Below, piece after piece: positions 23,521 to 34,983 of a stretch of 64,000 nucleotides of DNA (positions are counted from its first letter, which is position 1; the number at the start of each line of letters is the position of its first letter). The notes beneath the pieces are model-generated. The model worked only from the letters and a program-made list of their open reading frames with translations. It was not told the origin of the DNA and made no database searches. A program made the translations under genes and the position numbers. The DNA is from Bolinopsis microptera (Eukaryota > Ctenophora > Tentaculata > Lobata > Bolinopsidae), in assembly GCF_026151205.1 (NCBI RefSeq), contig NC_087072.1, forward strand, positions 12,498,169 to 12,562,168. Reading direction: 5' to 3'.

Positions 23521-24054
23521 AGTAGTTAATATTAAAGTAGTTAATAGTAAACATGCTCTGGTATTGTATCTATAGAAAGTCTTAATATAGAGAGATAGCA
23601 TCACATGTCATTTGTGGGTTAAGAAAACATGAATGCTGGTTTGGATCCTGCTTTTATGTTAAAAAAACAACAAACGGATATTTTTATCAGATTTACTAAG
23701 AATTTATATGGAAGTGATTTATACAGCATAATTTTTCCTGGTGCGGTTGGATCTGGTCACTGGTGGTAAACCTACATAAACATTAAACACCTACATATCT
23801 TATGCCCTTAGACAAAAGAGGCAATTGTTTTAGAAATTTCCTTTTGTGCACCAAAAGTGCACCAAAAATTTTCCTCGTCTCAAACTTACAGACTTGCATG
23901 TTTCTGGATTTATAGAACTCAACCCATCAAGGTTTGATAAGAGATGGTATATTTTATGAAAATGCCGCATTTATTAACTAATATCACTTTTGGTGACTAC
24001 TATAAATAAAATTGAAGATTTATAATCTACATTTATACCATTGTTAGATCAGAA

Positions 24055-27000
24055 ATGGATGCTCTTGAACTAGAGAATCATCTCAAAGAGAGGAGACTAA
24101 CCGGGAAAACGAAAAAGAGACGGAGAAATAAGATGAAACGAAAAATAAAGGTTGGCGCAAAACTATGACAAACTATTCAATTTTCTGTCCATCTATTTGA
24201 AGTTTTGAGTTTTTTGTTACTGTCGAAGTTTTTTGTTGTCGCAACCCTTTAATGAGTCGAGTAATTCGCGTCATTAACAAGAATCCAGAGATTATCTGGG
24301 TCAAACTCAAACTAAGATGGACATGAAAACACCTAGGGTTAGGTTAATTGAAATCAACTTATCAAAATTAAAATACCCACACAATAAAGTGATCATTCAA
24401 ATATTTTCAAATTGTTGATGTCTGTGGAATAGTGCGTGCGATGTCTACAATAGGGTATCACTGATATTACTACTTTGGTGTGTACTATTTTGGACATAAC
24501 TGGAGGCACCAGTTTCTTCATCTGGCCCTACATGAAGTAAACTTGACAGGTACCATTACCCGAAAACATCCTCGGGACATTAATTCTCAGATATTAAATG
24601 TTTCACAACAAATGTTTCTATGAAGATATTTATTCTAATGGCAGTTCTTACTAGGTTACGCGAAAAGAATCAGAAGACTACTCTGATGGTGGCAAAGAAG
24701 AAAAGGCTCACTCTGGTGTGTTGGTTGCTATGGTCCCTGAATTTCCATTTAAAACAAAGTGCAACACCGACCAATTCCCCGATTCAAACGTGCCATTTAT
24801 TGATGCACACTGCCATATAGACTACTTGTTAGTAAGGGATCAGAAATACGGTAGCTTTTCGTCATATGTGGAGAGCAAAGACTTTCCCAATAACTTTTCA
24901 GGATGTGTTGCAAATTTCTGTGACCCTCCTGCGTGGGGTGAATATCAAATGTACGATGACATTTTAAAGGAGGATGGTGTGTGGGCCGCATTCGGTCTGC
25001 ATCCTCACAATGCTAAAATGTGGTGTCCCCAAATAGAGAGAGATCTGATAAGAGCCGCCTCCCACCCCAAGTGCGTGGCTTGGGGTGAGATGGGGTTGGA
25101 TTACGGTAAGGGTTACACTAAAGCAAGTCCTGATGTTATAGAAATGCAGAAAGATGCGTTTATGGCACAGATAAAACAGGCGCTCAAGTTGAATAAACCG
25201 TTTGTTATTCACGCACGTGGGGCTGAAATGGACGCTTTTGAAATCATGAAGGTAAATATCATTCCCCTCCCCTCCCCAAACTAGTTGCTAGTAGTTGGTG
25301 ACGTTACTTAATGGTTATTAAAACTCACGACCTTCAACGGAGTCTTGCGGACAAGTTTTCAAGAATTCATAGACTTTCTAGCATTCATGTTTGTAGGCGC
25401 CGTTAGGGCTCTCCCGGAAACTAATTGTCATCATCCTATCTTAGGATTCCTATTAGACAATAGTATGTCGCACAGCACTTGTTTCAATAGCAGAAGTAGT
25501 CACCAGTTCGCCAGAATTACGTATACGAGTGAGATATCAAAAATCGGCAATAAAAATCTTTTCAGATAAATGCTAGTGAAGACCTCATCAGGAAGACCTC
25601 ATCAGGATCTCGACAGAGATACTTAAATCGGTCTTTTATCTGGTGGGGTGCTTTTTCTACCTAGTCTGCACGCCAATCATATCTATATAGTTAATCGACA
25701 ACTTCTGCATGTATTATCTTATTTATTAAACATGAGCGTCGCCCTTCAAACTCTCAATCAGTTCATTTTCATTTCTTATAAATATAAGGCGCACTGCAGC
25801 TTCTGACAATTTTCTTGCCATTTCACCCTCGCTTGTAATCATAGATTTACTAGTTAATCTTTGATAAATCACGTAATGCATAAATTCACCATCCTGAGAA
25901 TTCAGCCACGTTTCTCCATTGATGAGCTTCCTTTCTTGACGATTTCCCGCCATAATATACACAGATGTGTAATATGTCCAACATCACAAACCGCCACATC
26001 TATATGCTGAGCAGTTAATATCGAGCTGATGTGTGTATAATGATTAAATTTGAATGTATGTTGCTGGGAAGTATATGAGGTTGCTTAGTTACGCTGGCGG
26101 GAACGCGCGCATGCACGTGCGAAATGGTCGATAATTACTGCCCAGTGTACACCGACAATACATTAAATTACTTTGACGGACATCGTGATTAGCACTCCTC
26201 ACTTCAGGCTAACTCTACACTACACTACATTACAGTTTAACCAAATAATTGGAACACGTTTTAGCACTTACCTGAAATGATTTCATTTGCCGGTTTTATC
26301 ACAGATTTTCGAACTCTGAATAACTCTTCAAAATGTAAGCGAAATGTCAATCTGGCGTCCTGGTGACTACCCCTGCTACCGAAACAAGCGCTTTGCGACC
26401 TTCATATAGAATGATCGGAGTTAATTTCTTGAAAAACCTTATTATCAAAAAGATTTAAGTACTACAAAGTATTCATATGAATTCTTAAAAAATTTGCCTT
26501 TGAAAACTTCGATAACCATTTATATAAGGGTCGCCAACTACTAGAAAAGGGGGATAAAGAATGGTTTTTGTCTTTTACTGGTAATTGATATAGATAGTTA
26601 TGATTTTTACCTTAATAGATCATCAGTTTTCCGTTATTTTGTATCTTATTTGGATATTTTATTTGTTCCAACTGTCATGTACACGTATTTCCAGACTAAA
26701 GCACCCAAAGATCACAAAATTCATTTCCATTGCTACAGTGGATCATGGAAAACTGCGGAGAAAATGATGGAACATTTCCCCAACATGTATATCGGTGTGA
26801 CAGGTAAGCAGAAATTTGTCTCATAACGTGGTAATCAATTCCTATCTTAACTTATAACTACCGAACAAGTTTGGTGTGTTCGGTCAATTGATTAAAGTCA
26901 TCGTTTATTAATCAAACGCAACCATCTAAAGATGTAGGGGTGGATTAAATTAACGTATCATATATAAATTAATACACTACTGTTGCAGGTTTGGTAACGT

Positions 27001-27245
27001 TCAATTCAGCTACCAATGTTACCGATGTCGCCCGAAAAGTTCCATTAGAAAGGCTGCTTATTGAAACAGATGCACCCTATATGAGACCAAAGAACGCTAA
27101 CCTCGTCGACAGAAACTCGCCCCGGTCAGCAAGCCCGTCAATGGGGATATGGGTTGCAGCTAGGATAGCCGAAATCAGAAAAATTACATTAGACATTGTC
27201 TTAATTCAAGTTAGGAAAAATGTTGCTAATATGTATGGTATTTGA
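24055..27245 (+). CDS. TatD-family nuclease, TATDN2-like, four coding exons
   Basis: Exons 24055-24150, 24655-25251, 26695-26803 and 26989-27245 have GT-AG junctions and compatible phases, giving 1059 nt (352 residues plus stop). Exon 1 is a short, very basic N-terminus (KKRRRNKMKRK), a likely nuclear signal. The TatD metal-dependent hydrolase domain begins at FIDAHCHID (H84, H86) and continues with AFGLHPH, the metal ligand Glu in AWGEMGLDYG, FVIHARG, IHFHCYSGSW and the Asp in LLIETDAPYM. All the usual ligands are present. The GCVANFCDP and LKEDGVWAAFG segments are typical of TATDN2 rather than TATDN1 or TATDN3. The family hydrolyses DNA or RNA phosphodiester bonds. Retained introns mean it was captured as genomic DNA, not by retrotransposition. 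An acceptor-like AG just before the ATG leaves open an additional 5' exon. Intron 2 (1.44 kb) holds no supported gene. Confidence 0.85.
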
Positions 27246-28229
27246 GGATAATATAGTCCGGGCTTATAAGAACAATTTATTATGGATAAACCTAATTATT
27301 ACTAATTTGTTAAAGAATTAGCCCTCTTTTCATATTCAACTTATATTTCTTTTAGGACATCAAATTATACTACAGAAAGAACATTAAACGTGGTAATGTA
27401 ACGCGCGTTCGGTAACTCCGTATTGCTATATAAAGAGTCTTATCGTATTCAAATTCCGGATTGCGCGTAATGCGCGCAGCGCATGGACGCCTGGACGGTC
27501 CTGGCTTTAGTTTGACTGACGATGTTGAGGCAGTAGTCAACATGGTACATTAGAGTTTGCAGAAAATTTGCACGGTTTACAAAATGAGTGTATCTTATTT
27601 CCTAGATAAAATTTCTTGCTATTATGATCCTTGATACACCAGCTGTTATAATATTAGTTTTTGCGAGAGTAAGCTTCGAACTCCCTACCTCCTGGTTGCG
27701 GGTCCGGGAGAGCACCCTTACACCACATTAGTGCCACATAAACTTGCGACACTCGAAAAAGTACTTTTGCGACACTCTGAAAAAAAAGTGTGATACTCTG
27801 AAATAATGTGGCACTCTAATGTGACACTATGTGGCACTTTGGTTCTGGTGTCAAACTCTTGCAATCACGAATAAATATCGTTTACACTTCTAGGACAACT
27901 TCTAAGTATGATAGATGCTGGTATACCTGCTAATTGAGGTGTAGTTTTTGTAATTGTATAACTCAATAATCATTATTACAACATTGTTCAAAGATTTATG
28001 GAATAATTTAAGGATTTAATTTCAAATAAGTGAGGCATGCCAAAAGGATCCCAAGAGTTAATACGGTTTCAAAGTTCAAAAGTTTTGGATAAGGTTGAGT
28101 AGGACTAGAATTTCTTAAGGTAAAAACGTTGTATCAAAATCAGATCTATTTCAAAGTCTACGTTGATCTTCAGGTGTGCTGCTTAAATAAAAGTGCCATT
28201 ACCATCTTTAAGGAAATCATTGCTATAGT
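27246..28229. other. Region downstream of TATDN2 with an internal GTGGCAC cluster
   Basis: 27722-27848 contains GTGCCACATAAACTTGCGACACTC and further GCGACACTC / TGTGGCACTTTGG motifs. This is a degenerate version of the terminal array, far from either end. 27660-27722 on the minus strand has a tRNA-like B box (GAGTTCGAAGC) but no complete tRNA. The remainder is featureless. Confidence 0.5.
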
Positions 28230-29594
28230 TTAAGGGGGGGGGCCAATGGATATTTTTTTGTGAAACTTGATTTCGAGATAGCAGTTGACCAACAAACTAA
28301 GACCAGTGACCGAACTTTTGAGGGGGTCCCGGACCCCAACCGCCAAACGGTGCCCGCGGGGCAGCCACGCCCATATTTGGTCCAAATTAGGCCCAATTTA
28401 GCCAAATACTCTGAACATGCCCAAAACCCAAATTTTAGGTGCTCTACTTGTAGCTAGTGGTCTCCTGAACTCGTATATGAAATTTCATCAAGATTGGACA
28501 AAAAATGACTGAGTTATGAGCCAAAAACCATATGCCCATATTTGGGCATACGCACCAAATTTGGTAGATTTCGTCCCATAAATTGGTCAAATATCAATAT
28601 TTTTCACTGAAACTTACTTTATATGAAAGGTAAGCCTAAACTACATATTCTCTGTAAGTTATAGCTTTATATCTGTTTAAATGTGGATACTAAGGCGAAA
28701 AGACCACAAAAAATGAACTAAATTGCCCATATCTTGGTTCGCGATATTCGCGGAATTGATCTCATTAAAATTGTAACAACTCAATCAGTTTTCAAAATTT
28801 TTCCATGAAATTTTCGGAATCGACTCGAAATCGCATTTCCACCTTAGTTTGAGAACAGATTTTTGATTAAGGCCTCAAAAAAAATTTGGCGGCCAAATTC
28901 TGAATTTCTCCGGGAAAATTTTGGAATTTGGCCGCCAAATTTTTTTGGAGGCCTAAATCAAAAATCTGTTCTCAAACTAAGGTGGAAATGCGATTTCGAG
29001 TCGATTCCGAAAATTTCATGGACAAATTCTGAAAACTGATTGAGTTGTTACAATTTTAATGAGATCAATTCCGCGAATATCGCGAACCAAGATATGGGCA
29101 ATTTAGTTCATTTTTTGTGGTCTTTTCGCCTTAGTATCCACATTTAAACAGATATAAAGCTATAACTTACAGAGAATATGTAGTTTAGGCTTACCTTTCA
29201 TATAAAGTAAGTTTCAGTGAAAAATATTGATATTTGACCAATTTATGGGACGAAATCTACCAAATTTGGTGCGTATGCCCAAATATGGGCATATGGTTTT
29301 TGGCTCATAACTCAGTCATTTTTTGTCCAATCTTGATGAAATTTCATATACGAGTTCAGGAGACCACTAGCTACAAGTAGAGCACCTAAAATTTGGGTTT
29401 TGGGCATGTTCAGAGTATTTGGCTAAATTGGGCCTAATTTGGACCAAATATGGGCGTGGCTGCCCCGCGGGCACCGTTTGGCGGTTGGGGTCCGGGACCC
29501 CCTCAAAAGTTCGGTCACTGGTCTTAGTGTGTTGGTCAACTGCTATCTCGAAATCAAGTTTCACAAAAAAATATCCATTGGCCCCCCCCCTTAA
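28230..29594. mobile_element. 1.36-kb near-perfect palindrome with TTAA ends
   Basis: The two arms (about 660 bp each, axis near 28912, spacer about 30 bp) are almost identical inverted copies. Short ORFs at 28260-28457 (+) and 29367-29564 (-) give the same peptide except for one residue, which shows the arm identity. The ends are TTAAGGGGGGGGG and CCCCCCCCCTTAA, with TTAA at each boundary (28230-28233 and 29591-29594), the target of piggyBac- or Kolobok-type elements. There is no transposase, so it is a fold-back MITE. Confidence 0.85.
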
Positions 29595-31400
29595 GTCAGG
29601 GTCTTTAATGTTTTTAAAAAATGAATAGTTCCTTTGGTGGCATGGTTTTGTCTTAGTTTAAATTGAAGTGCTGTCTTATGTGCCTTTTCACATAAAACTA
29701 AATAGCCTTTTGCTAGTCAAACGAGTGACCGATTTTGTCTATTTAACTTCCGCAACGTTTGTAGTTTGTATTTATAAATACTATGTTCTTCAAATTAAAA
29801 TTCTTTGTGTCTATAGTGGTAAAAGTGAGTGATAAAATCAGATGTAAACGTTTCGGAACAAGTTCATATGTTTAGATGAATTAAACAAATTTTGTTTAAG
29901 AAAATTGTTAAAGCACATTTTTAAAGCAAATTATTACAATTGTTGGGTGAAATTGTGTCAGCAGATTACATTTTGTTTCTCCTTAGATACTGTTTCATTT
30001 GTGTAATAAGTTCATAATTTCTATAAAAGTATCTCAAACTATTCCCACACTATAATAAGCCATATAAGCTAAGCTAAGATAATCTCATTGCATAATTTAA
30101 TAATTTTAACACCAGTTTAGGGTATACCTAGTACATACTACAAAGAGTATAGTACAGTGCAAAATAATAATGTTACGAACGTCTCACTCAAATTCTAAAT
30201 CTTAAAGTGGCACTTATTCAATATTATACAGGTGGGGGGAATTACGTTTTTCCTGAAAAATGAAAGTTCTAGCTTCTCCGAGATATGAAGTTTGTACATT
30301 AAATGTGATCAGGTGATTGGGTTGAGGCTAGATCCGCATTACTTCTTAATGTACAGCTATGATTTACAGAATTGACATGTGAACTCTACCCTATATCTAG
30401 CTCATTTCTGGGTCAATTAAATTCTACTGGTGGATCACATCACTAATTATACGTCACATCACTAATTATACGTCATATGATCTGACCCCTAATAATGGAG
30501 GGCCCCCCTTTGTCGGCCTCCCCGCATTACAGGAATCGTGCAGAGCCCAATTACGGTGCCGAAATTGGATAATCATTAAGTACCCAATTAATTTTGATAA
30601 CGAGATAACTAATTAAATAATTAATTAATTTTGCTAACGAGATAAACAAATTGCTTGATAACTTTGTTATTTTAAATCCGTTTTGCACCATCTTTCAGAT
30701 TATATTCCGGATTAAATAACCTATTGCAATATGTTACAAGCAATGGAGTCTCTAACATGTTCACCAACACCAGTATAAGCAATTCGATTTTGATTGGGTG
30801 TGGCCCCAAAAATCGAGTTTTTACATTTTGTTGAAGGAATCCTTGAACAAGTAGGTACAGTATGCCATCTGCAAAGCAACAACGCTCAATTACAAAACAC
30901 GGCGCTGGTATAATAAGAGCCTACGTATGGGTACTGACTTTTGGCCCCCCTGTATCACATAATGTATGATAGTGTCGCAAGTCCCGCATACTGCAGTGGC
31001 ACATATATAATACTAATAGTAATAATCTCATGATATGTGTTCGTTCCGTGTAATTTCCGAGAGGCTTAATCAAGAAAACGGTAAGAGTAATTCGATCGGT
31101 TTTTTCGGTATAATTTCGACAGAACTCTGAGAAAACCAAATGATTAAGGATTTTTAAATTGATCATTTTTTTTATCCGCGTACTCTCCCTCTCAAATCTC
31201 GCTCTTTTCCCCCATAACAGATTTGCTATATAATTAGGTATTTTGGATCAAGATTGCCTATCAAGTATTACTACTAGGTACGTAAGGGACAAGGGGTACT
31301 CAGAATCAAATCGCAGTTGTTTCTCTTGATTTAATAAGTGACTTTATACTTTCGCATTGGTTTGATTACTGAAAGTGAAATGTAATGCCTGTTTTCGAAT
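29595..31400. other. Gene-free interior with a possible TIR element at 30227-30953
   Basis: TACAGGTGGGGGG at 30227 and CCCCCCTGTA at about 30953 form short inverted ends with flanking TA. The right end (reverse complement TACAGGGGGGCCAAAAGT) resembles the termini of the element at 55525-57051. No exon is supported here. Confidence 0.4.
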
Positions 31401-31976
31401 ATAATAAAAGGCGGGTTTATACTTTTGTATTTCGTCTACATTACTGACGTCCCGGCCGTAGGCACGGGTTCGAGTTACACTAGTATTACATATTATAATT
31501 GTGCCACAACACATTCAAGTGCCGCATTAAGTGCCACATGTTACATACATATGTTAGTGCCGCGGGTGCCACATGCGAGTGCCACATGTTTCATATGTTA
31601 GTGCCGCAAGTGCCACATGTAAGTGCCGCAAGTGCCACATGATAGTGCCACAAGTGCCACATGTTACATATGTTAGTGTCGCAAGTGCCACATGTGAGTG
31701 CCGCAAGTGCCACATGTTACATATGTTAGTGTCGCAAGTGCCACATGTGAGTGCCGCAAGTGCCACATGTTACATATGTTAGTGTCGCAAGTGCCACATG
31801 TGAGTGCCGCAAGTGCCACATGTTACATATGTTAGTGTCGCAAGTGCCACATGTGAGTGCCGCAAGTGCCACATGTTACATATGTTAGTGTCGCAAGTGC
31901 CACATGTGAGTGCCGCAAGTGCCACATGATAGTGCCACAAGTGTCACAGTGCCACATTTACGTAATAAGGTCGGCT
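31400..31976 (-). repeat. Right terminal inverted repeat with subterminal array
   Basis: 53-bp units (GTTAGTGTCGCAAGTGCCAC and variants) repeat from about 31500 to 31965, with exact spacing of 53 bp among the central copies. It is the reverse complement of the left TIR: the outermost ~60 bp match with only a few differences, and inner blocks (GTTACACTAGTATT) also match. Confidence 0.85.
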
Positions 31977-31985
31977 CATCAATCG
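31977..31985. repeat. Right target-site duplication (CATCAATCG)
   Basis: Second copy of the 9-bp duplication at 8151-8159. It encodes the same HQS codons in frame with the following LINE sequence. Confidence 0.85.
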
Positions 31986-33374
31986 GGTCAAGTGCAGATC
32001 GCTCAACAAAACCTTAAAACCAAAGCAATGCGTGCATTTTTTGGCCTGAAAAGGGTTGTCATGCGTTCAAAGTTATCTTTTAAAGCACTCCTTACACTGT
32101 TCGACTCTCTCATCAAGCCCATTTTATTATATGGTGCTCCAATATGGACACCCACTAGTACGATCAACAAATCTCTCTGCAAAACGATTAACTCGACAGA
32201 TGCAACCGCTACTAACTTACTTTAAAAAATCAGCGCCTCTCTGCAAGAAAGAGTGCATATTTCATTCCTAAAATGGGCATTGGGAGTCCATCGTAAAGCA
32301 TCAAATGTTGGTGTATGGGGAGAAACAGGGAGAATTCCTCTGATTTATCAATCAATTCGCTTAACATTAAATTACTTCAAAAGGCTAAATACAAAATCAA
32401 AGTCGAATTCGTTTGTTACTGCAGCCGTAAAAGAACAAAAATCACTAAACTTACCTTGGTATCGATACATAAAACCACTCCTTGAACTAGATGAAATTTA
32501 CAAACTAGATCACGTAACCGCGCACCGAATTCTCAATACAAATGCAGCCAACAAAGCCAAGCCCAACCCTGTAAGTGATCACAAATTTTTAAAAGACTCC
32601 CTCAAAAATCAGTCAAATTTCAGTCAATGTATCAAACCACTATGCAGCAAAAAGTATAGAATTCCTAACATCATCGAAGCTCTAACCAATCAATTCAAAA
32701 AATGTTGGGAATATCAGAAATCTACTTCTTCCAAACTCTCATTCTATCACTCAATCAAACACACCTTTAAACGAGAGCCCTACTTACACTTATGCAAAGG
32801 CTTCTCTCGTCGTTATAGCACCACAAAACTTAGAATCAGCGCCCATGATCTCCATATTGAAAAAGGCAGATACTCCAACACACCCCGTGAGCAAAGACTA
32901 TGTGCGTGGTGTCAATCAAGTATGGGCGTTGAGACAATCGAAGACGAGTCACATGTTCTTTACATATGTGACTTGTATTCAAAACAGAGGTCGAAATTAG
33001 TCAAAAATCTCTCTCAAATGCCACTCATTGAAATAAGCACTGAAATCACCGACTCAAGCAATATCAATGAAACAAATCTCAAAGTCCATCTTATGGAAAT
33101 TTTGTCTCCTAACTCAACTGTAATTCCTCAAAATCACCAGAGCCTCCATATTCACTGCCACCGTTCACTTAATATTCAACCAAACACCCCACAGTATATT
33201 CAATTTCAAAAAAGGCGCTCCTATGCTGTCAATTGTGTGTGCACTTATTTCCTTCGCTGCTCCGAAGAGCGAAATAGCTTCACCGAAGATATGCGTCAAC
33301 GTAATTCAAATGCACGAAACTTAAACAATTTTACTATCAATTTGGTGAGAACCTCGCGAATTAGTCATAATTAA
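31977..33374 (+). pseudogene. LINE ORF, 3' half of the copy split by the giant transposon
   Basis: Reading from HQS GQVQIAQQNLK, the frame continues through LFDSLIKPILLYGAPIW to a single in-frame TAA at 32223-32225. It then runs open to 33374 (KISASLQERVHISFLKWALG...). The Cys-rich end CAWCQ...EDESHVLYIC matches the zinc-knuckle-like tail of the copy at 61 kb (CRFCC...ETEDHVITEC). Apart from the transposon and this one stop codon the ORF looks intact, so the LINE was probably young when it was hit. Confidence 0.9.
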
Positions 33375-33478
33375 GATTTAAGGATAACCCTGGCCCTGAC
33401 TTCAAGGAAAGATGAATGTTTTCATTAATCTCTGTACAATTATGACGGTCCATGATAATGGATCTATAATTTAATTTT

Positions 33479-33523
33479 AATCCTGTGTAATCCTGTTAAT
33501 CCTGTGTAATCCTGTGTAATCCT
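33479..33523 (+). repeat. LINE 3' microsatellite tail (TAATCCTGTG)n
   Basis: Four to five copies of TAATCCTGTG close the LINE, 105 bp after the ORF. The minus-strand LINE at 61 kb ends in the same type of tail (three GGATTAAACA units, 60791-60820). Confidence 0.85.
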
Positions 33524-33842
33524 ATCACTATCAGGGTACAGGTAGCAATTATGAACCGTAAAGAAAAGTGGATTCCAGGAAAACTGTAAAACATAAAAGA
33601 TTTTTTCTTTTTTTTTCTTTTTCTTTTTCTTTTCTTTTCTTTTTTTCTTTTTTTTTCATAAAAGATTTTTGACTTGCATTGGGGGGGGGGGGGGTGGTCA
33701 GGCCATGATTTCCATTCTTTTTGAGTCTAAGATGTATCGTTAAATTTCAGTAAATAGTTGTGCAGTTTACTTAACTGTTTCTGCACAATTACTTAACAGT
33801 ACAATAAACAGTAACCACTCGAAGAATTTAATAACCATTAAG
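33524..33842. repeat. Low-complexity spacer: polypyrimidine and G tracts
   Basis: TTTTTCTTTT runs at 33600-33660 and a G run at 33680-33695; nothing else is visible. Confidence 0.7.
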
Positions 33843-34430
33843 AACAAGTCAAAAGTTTGTTGATAATTACCTTTTGCCGATCGTTTTATGGTGGCCGAAA
33901 TCCATTTTCCAGAAGAATATTAAATTTTAAAAGTAGGTCGTAGTATCATCAATCACCTTTGTGCACACATTACTAATAAGTATAAATATAATATTGATCA
34001 CATCTCTTCGGTAAGAGTAAGAGTCTAGTATAATCACCTTAAGAATATATAAAGAGTGCCTTCACCTTCACATATTGAAAATATTCATGTAGAAAAAAAG
34101 TAGTTCAATCCTTGTCAAAGCACTTTGCTTATTTATTGTCCATGTTGTTGAGACATCTCAGTCCAAAGCAACTGGTGATCCTTCTCCAGTACCCTCAGTG
34201 TTACTGTTGTTGAGACATCTCAGTCCACAGCAGCTGGTGATCCTTCTCCAGTACCCTCAGTGTTACTGTTGTTGAGACATCTCAGTCCACAGCAGCTGGT
34301 GATCCTTCTCCAGTACCCTCAATGTTACTGTTGTTGAGACATCTCAGTCCACAGCAGCTGGTGATCCCTCTCCAGTACCCTCAGTGTTACTGTTGTTGAG
34401 ACATCTCAGAGTCAGTCCACAGCGGCTTCA
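33843..34430. repeat. Partial duplicate of the receptor 3' flank and its 62-bp minisatellite
   Basis: 33850-34140 matches 3175-3655 with an internal deletion of about 180 bp (GATAATTACCTTTTGCCGAT, GTAGGTCGTAGTATCATCAA, AGTGCCTTCACCTTCACATA are shared). Four to five minisatellite units follow. The match stops inside the array, so no receptor coding sequence is present here. 34431-34980 has no supported gene apart from C runs. Confidence 0.85.
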
Positions 34431-34983
34431 CCCTCAAAATCGACTTTTAAAACTTCATACATTTTCCGTCAAAATAAGTCTTATATTATGATTAAAACAT
34501 CCCCCAACCTCCCAGCACCCCCCCCCCCCCACTTAACCTCCCCCTCTTCCTTGTGCTTTCTTCTTCTGCAGCTGAATTATGAACGCTCGGCTCTCTCTCT
34601 AATAGACAAACTTTAAAGAAGTTTCGGTGGTCTTTAGTTCTATAGTTATAGAAGGGAACCAAGTCCGTGGTTCTGTCTTCTATGTTGTTGATGGAACGAA
34701 CTGAGTAATCTAAAATTGAAAATGTAATCTTTTTAATGATATTCGCATGCCTCAGTTACCACAGTTGCCATGGTAACCAGTTGAGTTGGAACTTTATATG
34801 CGCATGTCTCAGTTTTAAATAAAACTGGGATCAGTAGATTATTATTTTAACGTAAGTTTTATTTTCATCAAAATTATAAGGATGGATCTAAGTTTGGTTT
34901 TTGTAAACAATTAATATAAAACATCGAAAATTTCCACAATCTTAGATGCAGACAAGACCAGTAAAATTACATTATTCATTAAT

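Larger units (their letters stand above)
8161..31976. mobile_element. Giant (~23.8 kb) TIR DNA transposon, Zisupton/KDZ-like
   Basis: The left end AGACAACCTTATAACGTAAA and the right end (reverse complement AGCCGACCTTATTACGTAAA) match and run on into inverted copies of one subterminal tandem array. A perfect 9-bp duplication lies immediately outside the right end and one base outside the left end. The two LINE halves outside join in frame. Inside are one long transposase ORF (16994-21439), a TATDN2-like gene (24055-27245), and older nested repeats. The interior LINE remnant is decayed while the target LINE half has a single stop. This suggests that the element moved here after acquiring its contents. 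The family is assigned from the transposase; the 9-bp duplication should be compared with known Zisupton and Mutator-type elements. An alternative is that a small element inserted first and grew by later nested insertions. Confidence 0.85.

Noticed and set aside
25726-25962. 78-residue minus-strand ORF in TATDN2 intron 2
   Set aside because: The composition looks protein-like (charged, moderately complex), but there is no family match, no neighbouring exons with consistent phase and no homolog elsewhere in the window. Not supported enough to list.
27660-27722. Functional tRNA gene (minus strand), and likewise 11165-11232
   Set aside because: B-box-like and A-box-like words are present, but no complete cloverleaf can be drawn. 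Probably SINE or tRNA relics.
28260-29564. Two identical 65-residue ORFs as a gene pair
   Set aside because: They are the same reading of the two arms of a palindrome; no family recognised and no other coding support.
31554-31782. Cys/His/Thr-rich ORFs on both strands (repeats of the CGTC type)
   Set aside because: They are translations of the tandem array in several frames and not a protein.
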